DNA of 20,376 bases. Origin: CAYFUT01 sp964346395 (GTDB lineage: Bacteria > Bacillota > Halanaerobiia > Halobacteroidales > Halobacteroidaceae). The stretch's first letter is position 1, and each line of letters starts with the position of its first letter. The notes beneath the pieces are model-generated. The model was not told where the DNA came from. It worked only from the letters and a program-made list of their open reading frames with translations, and searched no databases. Positions 6,256 through 14,510 of this stretch are shown in pieces. The stretch spans positions 1 through 20,376 of the forward strand of contig CAYFUT010000048.1 of the NCBI GenBank assembly GCA_964346395.1. The letters are read 5' to 3'. The position numbers were made by a program, and so were the translations under genes.

Positions 6256-7281
6256 TTATATTATTCGTTCCGCCGCTTTCCGCAGGCGATTCATAATCGC
6301 CAGCCCCAATCCAGAATCTGAAACTCCTTCTACCACTATTTTATTTACATCTGCTCGGTCAAATTCGCGTAATAACTTAAAAATATGATTGCTTATTTCT
6401 CGTAAATCATCTCTACTGCCCATATCTTTAACCAGACAGTTCTTATAGTGGCCAACATGTTCACTAGTAGCCATAATTCCTAATTTTTCTTCCTGGTTAG
6501 CAATTAACTGTTTAATTTTATCTGCAATTTGATCAGCAGTTCCTTCGACCAGTATTACTTCCGTCTGCGGGCTATAATGTTTATACTTCATCCCTGGGGC
6601 CAGCGGTTGATCAGTAGTCATTTCTGCTGCTACCCCATCATCAACCTCTACCTGCCCTAACACTTTCTTTAGTTCTCCATACGTAACATTCCCCGGCCGC
6701 AGCAAAGTAGGAACTTCCTGCGAACAGTCAACTACTGTTGATTCTACTCCAATACCGGTCTGACCGCCGTCCACTACCGCCTCGATCCTTCCTGCCAAAT
6801 CATCTATCACATGCTGAGCCAAGGTAGGACTCGGCCGCCCGGATAGATTAGCACTAGGGGCTGCTACCGGCATCTCAGCCTGAGCAATTAATTGCTGCGC
6901 CAGGGGATGAGCCGGCATTCTAACTGCTATTGTCTCCAGCCCACCGGTAGTTACTGCTGGTACTCGGTCATGTTTGGGCAGTACTACTGTCAACGGACCC
7001 GGCCAAAATTCTTCGATCAACTGCTGGGCAGCAGTTGGCAGTTGGCCCGTAATTAAAGACTCTAAAGCATCAAACTCAGCAATATGTACAATTAACGGAT
7101 TGTCAACCGGCCTTCCCTTAGCAGCAAAAATATTACTCACTGCTTCACTATTAAGCGCATCAGCTCCCAGACCATAGACAGTCTCGGTCGGAAAAGCCAC
7201 TAGCTGGCCTGACTGCAGCAAATCAGCTGCTATTTCCAATTCAGTTGGCGTTAAAATTTTAGTTTCCTTAATTATTTCCAT
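6256..7281 (-). CDS. ywlC: Threonylcarbamoyl-AMP synthase, long Sua5 form
   Basis: This cytosolic enzyme makes threonylcarbamoyl-AMP from threonine, bicarbonate and ATP, the first step of the t6A modification of ANN-decoding tRNAs. The 341 residues are longer than TsaC (about 190) and fit the Sua5 form: an N-terminal YrdC domain (about 12-200) plus a C-terminal Sua5 domain (about 225-341). Visible motifs are PTETVYGLGADA (31-42), KGRPVDNPLIVH (55-66) and the SANLSGRPSPT segment near 143-153. The ATG at 7281 follows AAAGGGGAG. The prmC-Sua5-mntP order matches B. subtilis, where this gene is ywlC. The 3' end lies 24 bases from the assembly gap but the stop codon is present. Confidence 0.94.
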   Translation of the reverse strand: MEIIKETKILTPTELEIAADLLQSGQLVAFPTETVYGLGADALNSEAVSNIFAAKGRPVDNPLIVHIAEFDALESLITGQLPTAAQQLIEEFWPGPLTVVLPKHDRVPAVTTGGLETIAVRMPAHPLAQQLIAQAEMPVAAPSANLSGRPSPTLAQHVIDDLAGRIEAVVDGGQTGIGVESTVVDCSQEVPTLLRPGNVTYGELKKVLGQVEVDDGVAAEMTTDQPLAPGMKYKHYSPQTEVILVEGTADQIADKIKQLIANQEEKLGIMATSEHVGHYKNCLVKDMGSRDDLREISNHIFKLLREFDRADVNKIVVEGVSDSGLGLAIMNRLRKAAERII

Positions 7282-7335
7282 AATTTCTCCCCTTTAAACC
7301 TAATCTGCACCTCGATAAAATCTGCTAAATAAATA

Positions 7336-7355
7336 GACGACCAGCCAAGGTCGCC
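7336..7355 (-). terminator. Possible weak terminator after prmC
   Basis: On the minus strand GGCGACC and GGTCGTC pair around TTGGCT, with one G-T wobble, followed by TATTTATTT rather than a clean T-run. It lies just downstream of the prmC stop. It may only attenuate transcription into the Sua5 gene. Confidence 0.4.
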
Positions 7356-7366
7356 TTCTGCAATTA

Positions 7367-8221
7367 TTATTTTGTGGCGCTTACCACCCGCTCAATTCCT
7401 GCGTAATCAGTAGTTACCTCTATTTTAGAAAAACCTACCTGCTGTAATAACTGAGTTACAGCCTCAGCCTGCTTAATTCCTATCTCTAATATAATCTGCC
7501 CCCCAGGCTTTAAAACATCTCTGCTCTGAGTTATTAGCTGTCGATAATAATTCAAACCATCCTGTCCTCCATCCAGGGCCAACTTAGGCTGCTGCTTAAC
7601 TTCTTCCTGAATTGACTCCAATTTTTTACTAGGGACATAAGGAGGATTACTAACTATTAAATCAGCTTCCCGCTTCACAGGAGCTAATAAATCTCCAGCT
7701 TTAAAATCAATCTCAGACTCTACACCATGGTAAGCAGCATTTTCCTGGGCTACTTCCAGAGCCGACTCCGAAATATCAACTCCTATTCCTTTTAGCTCTG
7801 CCTCAGCCAATTTAACCAGACTAACAATAATTGCCCCACTGCCGGTACCGACATCAACCACTGTAATCTCCGGTTGCTCCCAAGCTTCAATTAATTTCAA
7901 TCCAATTTCCACTACATGTTCGGTTTCCGGACGAGGAATCAACACCTCCGGAGTCACCTTAAATTCTAACGACATAAATTCCTTATGGCCTACTAAATAG
8001 GCTACTGGAATCCCTTTCCGCCGTTTAATTACCAGTTCTCTATATTTATCTACCTCTTCAGTAGTTAAAGGCCGATTGAACTCCACATATAAATCTACCC
8101 GTTCCCTATCTAATACATAAGCTAATAAAACTTCCGCATCTAACCGCGCTCGATCAATTCCGTGCTGCTCAAAATAATTAACTGTTTTATTTAAGATTTC
8201 TTTAACCCGTAGAGGTGCCAC
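7367..8221 (-). CDS. prmC: Release factor glutamine methyltransferase PrmC
   Basis: The 284-residue SAM-dependent enzyme N5-methylates the glutamine of the GGQ motif in peptide-chain release factors. Residues 1-75 form the helical N-terminal domain that recognises the factor. The methyltransferase fold follows, with the SAM loop VVDVGTGSGA (121-130) and the catalytic NPPY motif (192-195). The start is GTG at 8221, two bases after the prfA stop, with AGGTGGA about six bases before it inside the end of prfA. This arrangement implies translational coupling with its substrate gene. The prfA-prmC pair is common across bacteria. Confidence 0.96.
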   Translation of the reverse strand: MAPLRVKEILNKTVNYFEQHGIDRARLDAEVLLAYVLDRERVDLYVEFNRPLTTEEVDKYRELVIKRRKGIPVAYLVGHKEFMSLEFKVTPEVLIPRPETEHVVEIGLKLIEAWEQPEITVVDVGTGSGAIIVSLVKLAEAELKGIGVDISESALEVAQENAAYHGVESEIDFKAGDLLAPVKREADLIVSNPPYVPSKKLESIQEEVKQQPKLALDGGQDGLNYYRQLITQSRDVLKPGGQIILEIGIKQAEAVTQLLQQVGFSKIEVTTDYAGIERVVSATK

Positions 8222-8223
8222 TC

Positions 8224-9318
8224 TTATTCCACCTGCTTTAGCTTTTCTACCTGATCAGCAGTAATCAGAGCTTCAATGATTTCATCTAACTTGCCGTCTA
8301 AAACTGCTTCTAGCTGGTGCGTCGTTAGATTAATTCGATGATCAGTAATTCTTCCCTGGGGAAAATTATAAGTTCTAATCCGTTCACTTCTTCCGCCGCT
8401 GCCGATCTGACTCTTTCTCTGCTCTGCTACTTCCTCCTGTTTTTCCTGTTCTATCTTTTCTTTTACCCGCGCTCTCAAAATCCGCATTGCTTTCTCCTTA
8501 TTTTTATGCTGTGATTTTTCATCCTGACAGGAAACCTTAATCCCGGTTGGTTCATGAGTAATTCGCACTGCTGAATCAGTAGTATTTACACTTTGGCCGC
8601 CGGGTCCGCTAGAACGGTAAGTTTCAACTGTTAAATCATTCTGATTTATATCAATTTCAACATCTTCTACTTCCGGTAATACGGCTACAGTAGCGGTAGA
8701 AGTATGAATTCGCCCTCCAGACTCAGTAGAAGGTATCCGCTGCACACGGTGAACCCCGCTCTCATACTTTAAATAACTATAGGCTTCATCCCCTTCTACT
8801 ACAAATATTATCTCTTTATAACCACCCATATTTGAAGCATTAGAATGCATTATCTCTACATCCCAACCCTTATCTTCTGCATAGCGGCTATACATCCGGT
8901 ATAAGTCGCCAGCAAAAATATTAGCTTCGTCACCGCCCGCACTACCGCGGATCTCAACTACTACATCTTTTTCATCATTGGGATCTTTAGGAATTAACAT
9001 TAGCGGCAGTTCTTCTTCCAGTTTTTCTAACTTAGGCTGCGCTTCTTCTAACTGCATTTCAGCTAGTTCAACCATTTCTCCCTCATCTTCTGTTTCCAAA
9101 ATTTCTTCTGCTTCTTCCACATTAGACTTTAATTCTTTATATTGATTATACTTTTTAACTATTTTTTTCAGATCAGAATATTCTTTAGATAACTCTTGAA
9201 ACCGTTCCTGGTCATTAATTACTTCTTGTTTGCTTAATAAATCTTCAATTTTTTTATAGCGATCCACAACTCCTTCTAATTTATCAATCCACTCCTCAAG
9301 GTCAAAATCAAGCACCAT
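8224..9318 (-). CDS. prfA: Peptide chain release factor 1
   Basis: The 364-residue cytosolic factor reads UAA and UAG stop codons and triggers release of the finished peptide. The catalytic GGQ lies at 240-242 in SSGPGGQSVNTTDSAV. The stop-codon tripeptide is PST (196-198) in RIPSTESGG, of the PxT type that marks RF1 rather than RF2. Residues 15-110 are acidic and predicted helical, matching the N-terminal domain. No frameshift site is present, as expected for RF1. The ATG at 9318 follows AAAAGGAGGT. It leads the prfA-prmC pair; the upstream spacer holds a 7-bp repeat array and an inverted-repeat element, and I see no convincing promoter there. Confidence 0.97.
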   Translation of the reverse strand: MVLDFDLEEWIDKLEGVVDRYKKIEDLLSKQEVINDQERFQELSKEYSDLKKIVKKYNQYKELKSNVEEAEEILETEDEGEMVELAEMQLEEAQPKLEKLEEELPLMLIPKDPNDEKDVVVEIRGSAGGDEANIFAGDLYRMYSRYAEDKGWDVEIMHSNASNMGGYKEIIFVVEGDEAYSYLKYESGVHRVQRIPSTESGGRIHTSTATVAVLPEVEDVEIDINQNDLTVETYRSSGPGGQSVNTTDSAVRITHEPTGIKVSCQDEKSQHKNKEKAMRILRARVKEKIEQEKQEEVAEQRKSQIGSGGRSERIRTYNFPQGRITDHRINLTTHQLEAVLDGKLDEIIEALITADQVEKLKQVE

Positions 9319-9350
9319 ATTAAACCTCCTTTTCTTAAATAATTGAAATT

Positions 9351-9378
9351 AACAGTTAATAGTTTACAGTTGATAATC
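9351..9378. repeat. 7-bp tandem repeat array (AACAGTT type) upstream of prfA
   Basis: Units read AACAGTT, AATAGTT, TACAGTT and GATAATC with a period of seven. They lie between the prfA ribosome binding site and the inverted-repeat element. Confidence 0.65.
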
Positions 9379-9382
9379 ATAA

Positions 9383-9544
9383 GCGTTAACTTAACCTAAA
9401 TTTTGCTAATTTATAAGTGGATTTATCACGCAGCAGTTTGAGGTTTAAATCTGAAGGTAAGCTGGAGCCTTAACCTCAAACCCAGACTTAAATAATAGTC
9501 CATTTTCACTTCCTAAGTTTCCAAAATTTAGTTTAAGTTAACAC
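9383..9544. repeat. 162-bp inverted-repeat element between the YqhQ gene and prfA
   Basis: The left end reads GCGTTAACTTAACCTAAATT and the right end, read inward, GTGTTAACTTAAACTAAATT; the match continues into TTG. Inside, GTTTGAGGTT (9436-9445) pairs with AACCTCAAAC (9472-9481). The outer motif is the same as the end of the elements at 1-94 and 16023-16402. It resembles a small non-autonomous element and has no coding potential. Confidence 0.7.
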
Positions 9545-9560
9545 CTTAGAGCTGATTTTC

Positions 9561-10442
9561 TTACTCTCCGGTTAGCTCCGGTTCTTCTTCTTTTAATATA
9601 GTTTCCAGAGATTCCATTGCTACTTCTAACTGGTCAGCTGACGGTTCTCGGGTGGTGAACTTCTGTAGATACAAACCAGGAATAGCAATTACATTAGCTA
9701 TCCAGGGCGCATTCTCTTGGCCGGCCCATTTGATTAATTCATAAGAAATTCCTGCTACTAACGGCAGTAAAGCAATATGAATCAAGACCCGGTTAACTAA
9801 ACTCGGACGGCCGAAAAAAGAAAATAAGAGAATACTTACAATCATTACTAATAATAAAAAGTTAGTTCCACACCGTGGATGCAAAGTAGAAAACTGCTGG
9901 GTATTCTCGACAGTTAAATTTAGTTCTGATTCATACGTATGAATCACCTTATGTTCAGCCCCATGATACTCAAATACCCGTTCAATATCCTCTAGTTGAG
10001 CAATTGCTGCAATATAAGTTAATAAAAAGGTTACTTTTAATACTCCCTCAATAAAATTCAACACTAGATTAGCCCCTATATAAGGTTGAATCAGCCTAAT
10101 AATTCCTGCCGGCAGCGCTACAAATAACAAAATAGCCAGCGCAAAGGCTACCCCAATAGTAGTTACTAACTCCCACCAAGTCAATTCTTCTTCCTCTTCA
10201 CTAAACTGATTAGCCGAAAAAGTCAGCGCTCGCATTCCCAAAATTAAAGATTGAAACAGAGCTACTACTCCTCTAATCAAAGGCCAACCTAAAACTTTAA
10301 CTCGATCAGTTAAAGAAACAAACTCCCTTTTATCTACTATAATCTCTTCATTTTCTTTTCTTACTGCTACCGCTACATTTTCCTTACCCCGCATCATTAC
10401 CCCTTCAATCACTGCCTGACCTCCATAATCAGGGCGCGACAT
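9561..10442 (-). CDS. yqhQ: YqhQ-like membrane protein, DUF1385 family
   Basis: This 293-residue protein matches the DUF1385/YqhQ family, common in Firmicutes and of uncertain biochemical role. The N-terminus has the family opening GGQAVIEGVMMRG (7-19). Four or more hydrophobic segments follow (roughly 95-117, 128-148, 193-210, 217-236). Conserved polar motifs lie between them: EYHGAEHKVIHTYE (158-171) and STLHPRCGTN (185-194). These His, Glu and Cys residues could form a metal site, but that is speculation. The ATG at 10442 follows a G-rich site in AAGGGGGTA. It lies between rpmE and prfA, where B. subtilis has tdk, and clostridial genomes often carry this family at the same spot. Confidence 0.88.
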   Translation of the reverse strand: MSRPDYGGQAVIEGVMMRGKENVAVAVRKENEEIIVDKREFVSLTDRVKVLGWPLIRGVVALFQSLILGMRALTFSANQFSEEEEELTWWELVTTIGVAFALAILLFVALPAGIIRLIQPYIGANLVLNFIEGVLKVTFLLTYIAAIAQLEDIERVFEYHGAEHKVIHTYESELNLTVENTQQFSTLHPRCGTNFLLLVMIVSILLFSFFGRPSLVNRVLIHIALLPLVAGISYELIKWAGQENAPWIANVIAIPGLYLQKFTTREPSADQLEVAMESLETILKEEEPELTGE

Positions 10443-10463
10443 AAAAATACCCCCTTATTTTAG

Positions 10464-10498
10464 TTGACAATTAACAATGTAAAATTGACAATTATAAA
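10464..10498. repeat. 7-bp tandem repeat array (TTGACAA type)
   Basis: Units read TTGACAA, TTAACAA, TGTAAAA, TTGACAA and TTATAAA. The array at 10603-10637 is the same kind in inverted orientation, so the two could pair across about 100 bases. Confidence 0.7.
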
Positions 10499-10602
10499 GC
10501 AAAATCGCACAATCTTTTACTTCAAAATATTAATTATTGTACATTTTCAACTTTAAAGCTGCACTTAAAAATTTAAAAGTTTATAAGGTTTTGAATTTAT
10601 TC

Positions 10603-10637
10603 TTAATTGTAAATTGTCAATTATACATTGTCAATTA
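10603..10637. repeat. 7-bp tandem repeat array (TCAATTA/TAAATTG type)
   Basis: Units read TTAATTG, TAAATTG, TCAATTA, TACATTG and TCAATTA with a period of seven. It is inverted relative to 10464-10498 and contains a near-consensus promoter on the minus strand. Confidence 0.7.
10606..10634 (-). promoter_or_regulatory. Candidate housekeeping promoter for the YqhQ gene, inside a 7-bp array
   Basis: On the minus strand TTGACA (10629-10634) and TACAAT (10606-10611) are exactly 17 bases apart, close to the sigma-A consensus. It lies just downstream of the rpmE terminator and about 165 bases before the YqhQ-like gene. The repeats themselves supply both boxes, so the match may be fortuitous. Confidence 0.45.
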
Positions 10638-10654
10638 TTTACCAGTATACTATG

Positions 10655-10682
10655 AAAAAATAGCAGAGCATACGCCCTGCCA
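10655..10682 (-). terminator. Rho-independent terminator of rpmE
   Basis: On the minus strand GGCAGGGC and GCTCTGCT pair around GTAT with G-T wobbles, directly followed by six T plus one A. It sits about ten bases after the rpmE stop. Confidence 0.85.
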
Positions 10683-10691
10683 TTTAAATAA

Positions 10692-10898
10692 TTACTCTTC
10701 AATTCCATATTTTTTCTTAAACTGTTCTACACGTCCACCGCGCGCACCTTTATTTTTGTTAGCGCCCGTATAAAAAGGATGACAGTTAGAGCAAACTTCT
10801 ACTCGCATATCGCCCTGAGTAGTCTTAGTTTTAAATTCTTCTCCACAGGCACAAGTAATAGTTGCTGTTTCGTAATCCGGATGAATATCTTTTTGCAT
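10692..10898 (-). CDS. rpmE: 50S ribosomal protein L31, zinc-binding form
   Basis: The 68-residue protein is ribosomal L31 of the zinc-containing (C+) class. Its four cysteines Cys16, Cys18, Cys36 and Cys39 lie in CACG and CSNCHPFYTG, the usual metal site. The basic C-terminal part (GARGGRVEQFKKKYG) contacts rRNA in the family. The ATG at 10898 follows GAAGTGAGGTG. It lies 113 bases after rho and ends at a strong terminator, as in the rho-rpmE arrangement of B. subtilis. In many bacteria this zinc form is replaced under zinc starvation by a cysteine-less paralogue; none is visible here. Confidence 0.96.
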   Translation of the reverse strand: MQKDIHPDYETATITCACGEEFKTKTTQGDMRVEVCSNCHPFYTGANKNKGARGGRVEQFKKKYGIEE

Positions 10899-11011
10899 CT
10901 TGCTTCACCTCACTTCTTCTATTTAAAAATTACTTTGAAAACCTAATTTTAAAAACTGCACTTTTTAAAATATCATATTTCAGCTGTAATGACAAGTCTT
11001 ATTTTCAAATT

Positions 11012-12262
11012 TTAATTATATATTTTATCTAAGGAAGCCAGCATCTCTTGATTACTATCAGTTGCTTTTAACTGCTTAATGAAAGATTTAATAACTTCCG
11101 CTTTCCGAGAATTATTCATTTCTTTTCTTACCCGCCACATTGTTTCCATCTCTTCTTCTGATAATAATAGTTCTTCTTTTCTAGTTCCTGATAATTTTAC
11201 ATCTATCGCCGGAAAAAGCCGCTTCTGGGCCAAATTACGACTGAGATGAATTTCCATATTCCCTGTACCCTTAAATTCCTCATAAATCACATCATCCATC
11301 CTACTGCCGGTCTCAACTAACGAAGTAGCCAAAATTGTTAAACTCCCGCCTTCTTCAATATTGCGGGCAGCTCCAAAAAACCGCTTTGGTTTATGTAGAG
11401 CTGTAGGATCTAGTCCTCCAGATAAAGTTCGACCGCTGGACGGAATAATCACATTATACGCCCGGGCCAACCGAGTAATACTGTCCAGTAAAATGACTAC
11501 ATCTTCGCCCTGCTCTACCAGTCGTTCAGCTTTTTGCAGTACTAATTCCGACACATTAGTATGGTTTTCCGGCGGTTCATCAAAAGTAGAACTAATAACT
11601 TCCGCATTTACCGACCGCCGCATATCAGTTACTTCCTCAGGCCGCTCGTCAATCAGCAGAATCATTAATTTGGCTTCCGAAAAATTAGCCGAAATACTAT
11701 TGGCTACCTTCTTTAACAGTACTGTTTTTCCCGCCTTCGGGGGCGATACAATTAATCCCCGCTGGCCCTTACCAATGGGTGCTACCAAATTAAGTAAACG
11801 ACTGGATATTTCATCAGGGTCATGTTCTAAATCAATTCTCTCTTGAGGATATAAAGGAGTTAAATCTTCAAAATGCGGCCGCTCCTGAGCCAACTTCGGA
11901 TCCTGATGATTCACTGCTTCAATCCGCAGCAGAGCAAAATACTGCTCATTTTCCTTCGGCTGACGCACCTGCCCCGAAACTATATCCCCATTTCGCAGAT
12001 CAAACCGCTTAATCTGGGAAGCGGAAATATAAATATCATCAGGACTAGGTACATACTTCGAAGGACGCAAAAATCCATAACCGTCCGGTAAAATATCTAA
12101 TACTCCTTCAGCAAAAATCAGCCCGCCTTTTTCCGTTTCTGCCTCTAAAATTTTAAAGATTAATTCTTTTTTCTTCAGCGAACTATAGCCTGTAATGTCC
12201 AAATCTTTCGCAATCTCATAGAGATCTGTAATTGTTTTCTCTTCTAATTCACTAATATTCAT
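11012..12262 (-). CDS. rho: Transcription termination factor Rho
   Basis: The 416-residue hexameric RNA helicase ends transcription of untranslated RNA. Domains in order: N-terminal helical Rho-N (1-45), the cold-shock RNA-binding domain (about 48-118, GYGFLRP at 61-67), and the RecA-like ATPase. The P-loop is SPPKAGKT (173-180), the catalytic-glutamate segment IDERPEEV is at 204-211, Walker B is VVILLDSITRLARAYN (255-270), and the R-loop is FKGTGN (330-335). No large insert is present between the Rho-N and RNA-binding domains, unlike some actinobacterial forms. The ATG at 12262 has AAGGAGG ten bases upstream. The gene follows the cation exchanger by 15 bases and precedes rpmE. Confidence 0.98.
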   Translation of the reverse strand: MNISELEEKTITDLYEIAKDLDITGYSSLKKKELIFKILEAETEKGGLIFAEGVLDILPDGYGFLRPSKYVPSPDDIYISASQIKRFDLRNGDIVSGQVRQPKENEQYFALLRIEAVNHQDPKLAQERPHFEDLTPLYPQERIDLEHDPDEISSRLLNLVAPIGKGQRGLIVSPPKAGKTVLLKKVANSISANFSEAKLMILLIDERPEEVTDMRRSVNAEVISSTFDEPPENHTNVSELVLQKAERLVEQGEDVVILLDSITRLARAYNVIIPSSGRTLSGGLDPTALHKPKRFFGAARNIEEGGSLTILATSLVETGSRMDDVIYEEFKGTGNMEIHLSRNLAQKRLFPAIDVKLSGTRKEELLLSEEEMETMWRVRKEMNNSRKAEVIKSFIKQLKATDSNQEMLASLDKIYN

Positions 12263-12277
12263 CTACTACGTTCCTCC

Positions 12278-13294
12278 TTAAAAATTAATGCCGAGCCGAA
12301 ATAATAAATAAGCCCCAAAGAAATAAGTCCCGAAAATAGCAATTGAGTCCCAACCGACCGTTAAGAAAGTCTTCTCGGAACGATAAAATAAACCAATCAA
12401 AGCAATACTACTTAATATAATGCCCAATAATGCTGTAACTGAATGCGATAAAGATACAGCAGCCAATAAATCCCCAGAAGTATAAACTAAATCAGTTACT
12501 CCAATAATTGCCATATTAAAAATATTACTGCCGAACACATTTCCTACTGCCATATCATAAGCATTGATTCTAATTGCTGATACCGCCGCCACTACTTCCG
12601 GCAGAGAAGTAGCTGCTGCTACCAGAATAGTCCCCATAAATGTTTCTTCTAACCCAGTAAGATTAGAAATTTGATCTCCCGAATAAGAAAGCGCTACGCC
12701 GGCAAAAACAATCACTACTGCCGCCAAACCGAATTTAAAATAAGCCTTTTTTAACGGAATAGATAAATTCAGTAATTCTTCTTCTTTCTCTGTTTCTAGC
12801 CGGTTTCGTTCCTCATACCGATAAGTTAGACTAGCCCCGATTATATAAGTAAATAAAATTACAATACCGCCTAAACCGACATGGAAAAAGTCTACTTGAA
12901 AGGAAAGCAAATGGTTAGCCATAATAAACATAATTGCTAGTGAAGAAAGTAAAACTCCCAACAAAGCTGATAAAATATGGCGGGAATTTACTTTTAACAT
13001 AAATGGTCCCGAGCCGTGGATTAAATCAACCAGGGCCAAAATCATCAAATTAAAAGTATTACTGCCAAATACATTGCCCATAGAGATATTAGGAGCTTCA
13101 AGTATAGCTGCTGTACTACTGGTAATTAATTCGGGTAAGGAAGTAGCACCTGCAATTAAAATACTCCCTACAAGTGCTTGCCCTAACCCCGTTTTAATAG
13201 CTATTACATCACCATATTCGGATAATTTTGTTCCCGATACAATAATCGCCAGTGCAGATAATAAAAAAATAAGCCATAATTGTACCACATCCAT
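12278..13294 (-). CDS. Sodium/calcium exchanger-family (CaCA) membrane transporter
   Basis: The protein of about 338 residues is a polytopic membrane antiporter of the Ca2+:cation antiporter family, expected to expel Ca2+ against Na+ or H+. Its two inverted alpha repeats are clear: ILIAGATSLPE plus GNVFGSNTFN (45-55, 73-82) and ILVAAATSLPE plus GNVFGSNIFN (223-233, 251-260). An acidic hydrophilic loop (159-178) separates the halves. The frame is open to 13324, but no ribosome binding site precedes that ATG. AGGAGG lies only one base before the ATG at 13294 and seven bases before a GTG at 13288, so the GTG may be the true start. It is inserted between glpX and rho. Ion specificity cannot be read from sequence. 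Confidence 0.88.
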   Translation of the reverse strand: MDVVQLWLIFLLSALAIIVSGTKLSEYGDVIAIKTGLGQALVGSILIAGATSLPELITSSTAAILEAPNISMGNVFGSNTFNLMILALVDLIHGSGPFMLKVNSRHILSALLGVLLSSLAIMFIMANHLLSFQVDFFHVGLGGIVILFTYIIGASLTYRYEERNRLETEKEEELLNLSIPLKKAYFKFGLAAVVIVFAGVALSYSGDQISNLTGLEETFMGTILVAAATSLPEVVAAVSAIRINAYDMAVGNVFGSNIFNMAIIGVTDLVYTSGDLLAAVSLSHSVTALLGIILSSIALIGLFYRSEKTFLTVGWDSIAIFGTYFFGAYLLFRLGINF

Positions 13295-13375
13295 GCCTCC
13301 TAAATAATCTATTCTATTATGCATTTTTTCTAGTTAATCATTTTACTACATTCTCTCTTCTCCGTCAAGTTAAAT

Positions 13376-14362
13376 CTATTCTAAATATTTATCTACTAAC
13401 GGTTTCTGATCCAGCTGATGAATAGCTTCTACAAATCGTAAGGTTCCCGTTTTTGATCTCATTACCAGAGAATGAGTCACTGCCCGCTCTTTCTCAAATC
13501 TAACTCCTTCCAGCATTTCACCATCCGTAACCCCGGTCGCAGAAAAAATAACCTTCTCTCCGGCTACCAAATCCGACATCCGCAGGGCTTTATTTACATT
13601 CTCAATCCCCATTTCTTCTGCTTCTTCAACGTCTTGTTCATTCTGCGGCATCAACCGAGCCTGCATTTCACCACCTAAACACTTTAAGCCAGCAGCAGCT
13701 AAAACTCCTTCGGGAGCACCGCCGATACCCATTAATAAATCAACTCCTGTATCCGGCAATCCAGTAGCTAAAGCAGCAGCAACATCTCCATCCCCAATCA
13801 ATTTCATTTTAGCTCCAATTTCTCTTACCTGATCAATCAAGCCGCCTTCTTTTCGGTGGCGAGGTTTATCTAAAATTACTACTGTTATTTCTTCTACTGC
13901 TTTATTCATTGCTCGGGCTACTGCTTTTATATTATCATGTACTGAATGATTAATATCAATTACATCTTTTCCTGCCGGCCCAACTGCCAATTTATCCATG
14001 TACATATCCGGAGCATGCAGCAAAGAGTCTTTTTCAGCTACTGCTAATACCGATAAAGCATTCGGCCGCCCCTCAGCAATAATAGTAGTTCCTTCCAAAG
14101 GATCCACAGCTAAATCAACCTGGGGCACTTCTTCTTCTCTCGTACCTATCTTTTCTCCTATATATAACCGCGGCGCTTCATCAATTTTTCCTTCTCCAAT
14201 TACTACTTTGCCGTCAATATCAACCGTTTCAAACATATCCCGCATAGCATCTACAGCAGCCTGATCCGCTGCTTCTTTATCTCCTCTACCCATCCACTGG
14301 GCAGAAGCAATAGCTGCTATTTCAGTCACTCGCACAAATTCAATAGCTAATTCTCGCTCCAT
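13376..14362 (-). CDS. glpX: Fructose-1,6-bisphosphatase, class II (GlpX)
   Basis: The 328-residue GlpX-family phosphatase hydrolyses fructose 1,6-bisphosphate to fructose 6-phosphate in gluconeogenesis. Metal- and phosphate-binding segments are visible: VVIGEGKIDEAP (53-64), DLAVDPLEGTT (83-93), the GDGDVAAAL segment and the GIGGAPEGVLAAAGLK segment that typify class II enzymes. The ATG at 14362 follows AAGGAGGAAG. It lies directly after fba and its terminator, so it needs read-through or its own promoter in the 90-base spacer, where I see no convincing boxes. Fba and GlpX act on the same metabolite. B. subtilis has its glpX homologue (ywjI) in the same region. Confidence 0.96.
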   Translation of the reverse strand: MERELAIEFVRVTEIAAIASAQWMGRGDKEAADQAAVDAMRDMFETVDIDGKVVIGEGKIDEAPRLYIGEKIGTREEEVPQVDLAVDPLEGTTIIAEGRPNALSVLAVAEKDSLLHAPDMYMDKLAVGPAGKDVIDINHSVHDNIKAVARAMNKAVEEITVVILDKPRHRKEGGLIDQVREIGAKMKLIGDGDVAAALATGLPDTGVDLLMGIGGAPEGVLAAAGLKCLGGEMQARLMPQNEQDVEEAEEMGIENVNKALRMSDLVAGEKVIFSATGVTDGEMLEGVRFEKERAVTHSLVMRSKTGTLRFVEAIHQLDQKPLVDKYLE

Positions 14363-14452
14363 TCATCTTCCTCCTTATTTTTAGCTGTAAACAGATTCTT
14401 TTATTACAAAAAGTCCAGGAATCTTAGCACAGCTTATTTCGTTTCTTTAAAA

Positions 14453-14492
14453 CAAGAAAAAAAGGGGCAGAAATATTTCCTGCACCCTTTTT
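14453..14492 (-). terminator. Rho-independent terminator of fba
   Basis: On the minus strand AAAGGGTGCAGGAAAT pairs with ATTTCTGCCCCTTT, with small bulges, and runs directly into eight T followed by CTTG. It lies about 20 bases after the fba stop. Confidence 0.92.
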
Positions 14493-14510
14493 CTATTGCC
14501 TATCATTAAG

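Noticed and set aside
9383..9544. Terminator or riboswitch between the YqhQ gene and prfA
   Set aside because: The structure is a long terminal inverted repeat sharing its end motif with other loci and has no T-run, so a repeat element is the simpler reading.
11361..11846. 161-codon open frame on the plus strand inside rho
   Set aside because: It is antisense to the conserved ATPase region of rho, has no recognisable product, and is best explained by codon bias of the real gene. The other plus-strand frames are similar shadows.
13295..13324. Longer start for the CaCA exchanger at 13324
   Set aside because: No ribosome binding site precedes it, and the extra codons encode the AGGAGG that serves the downstream start.
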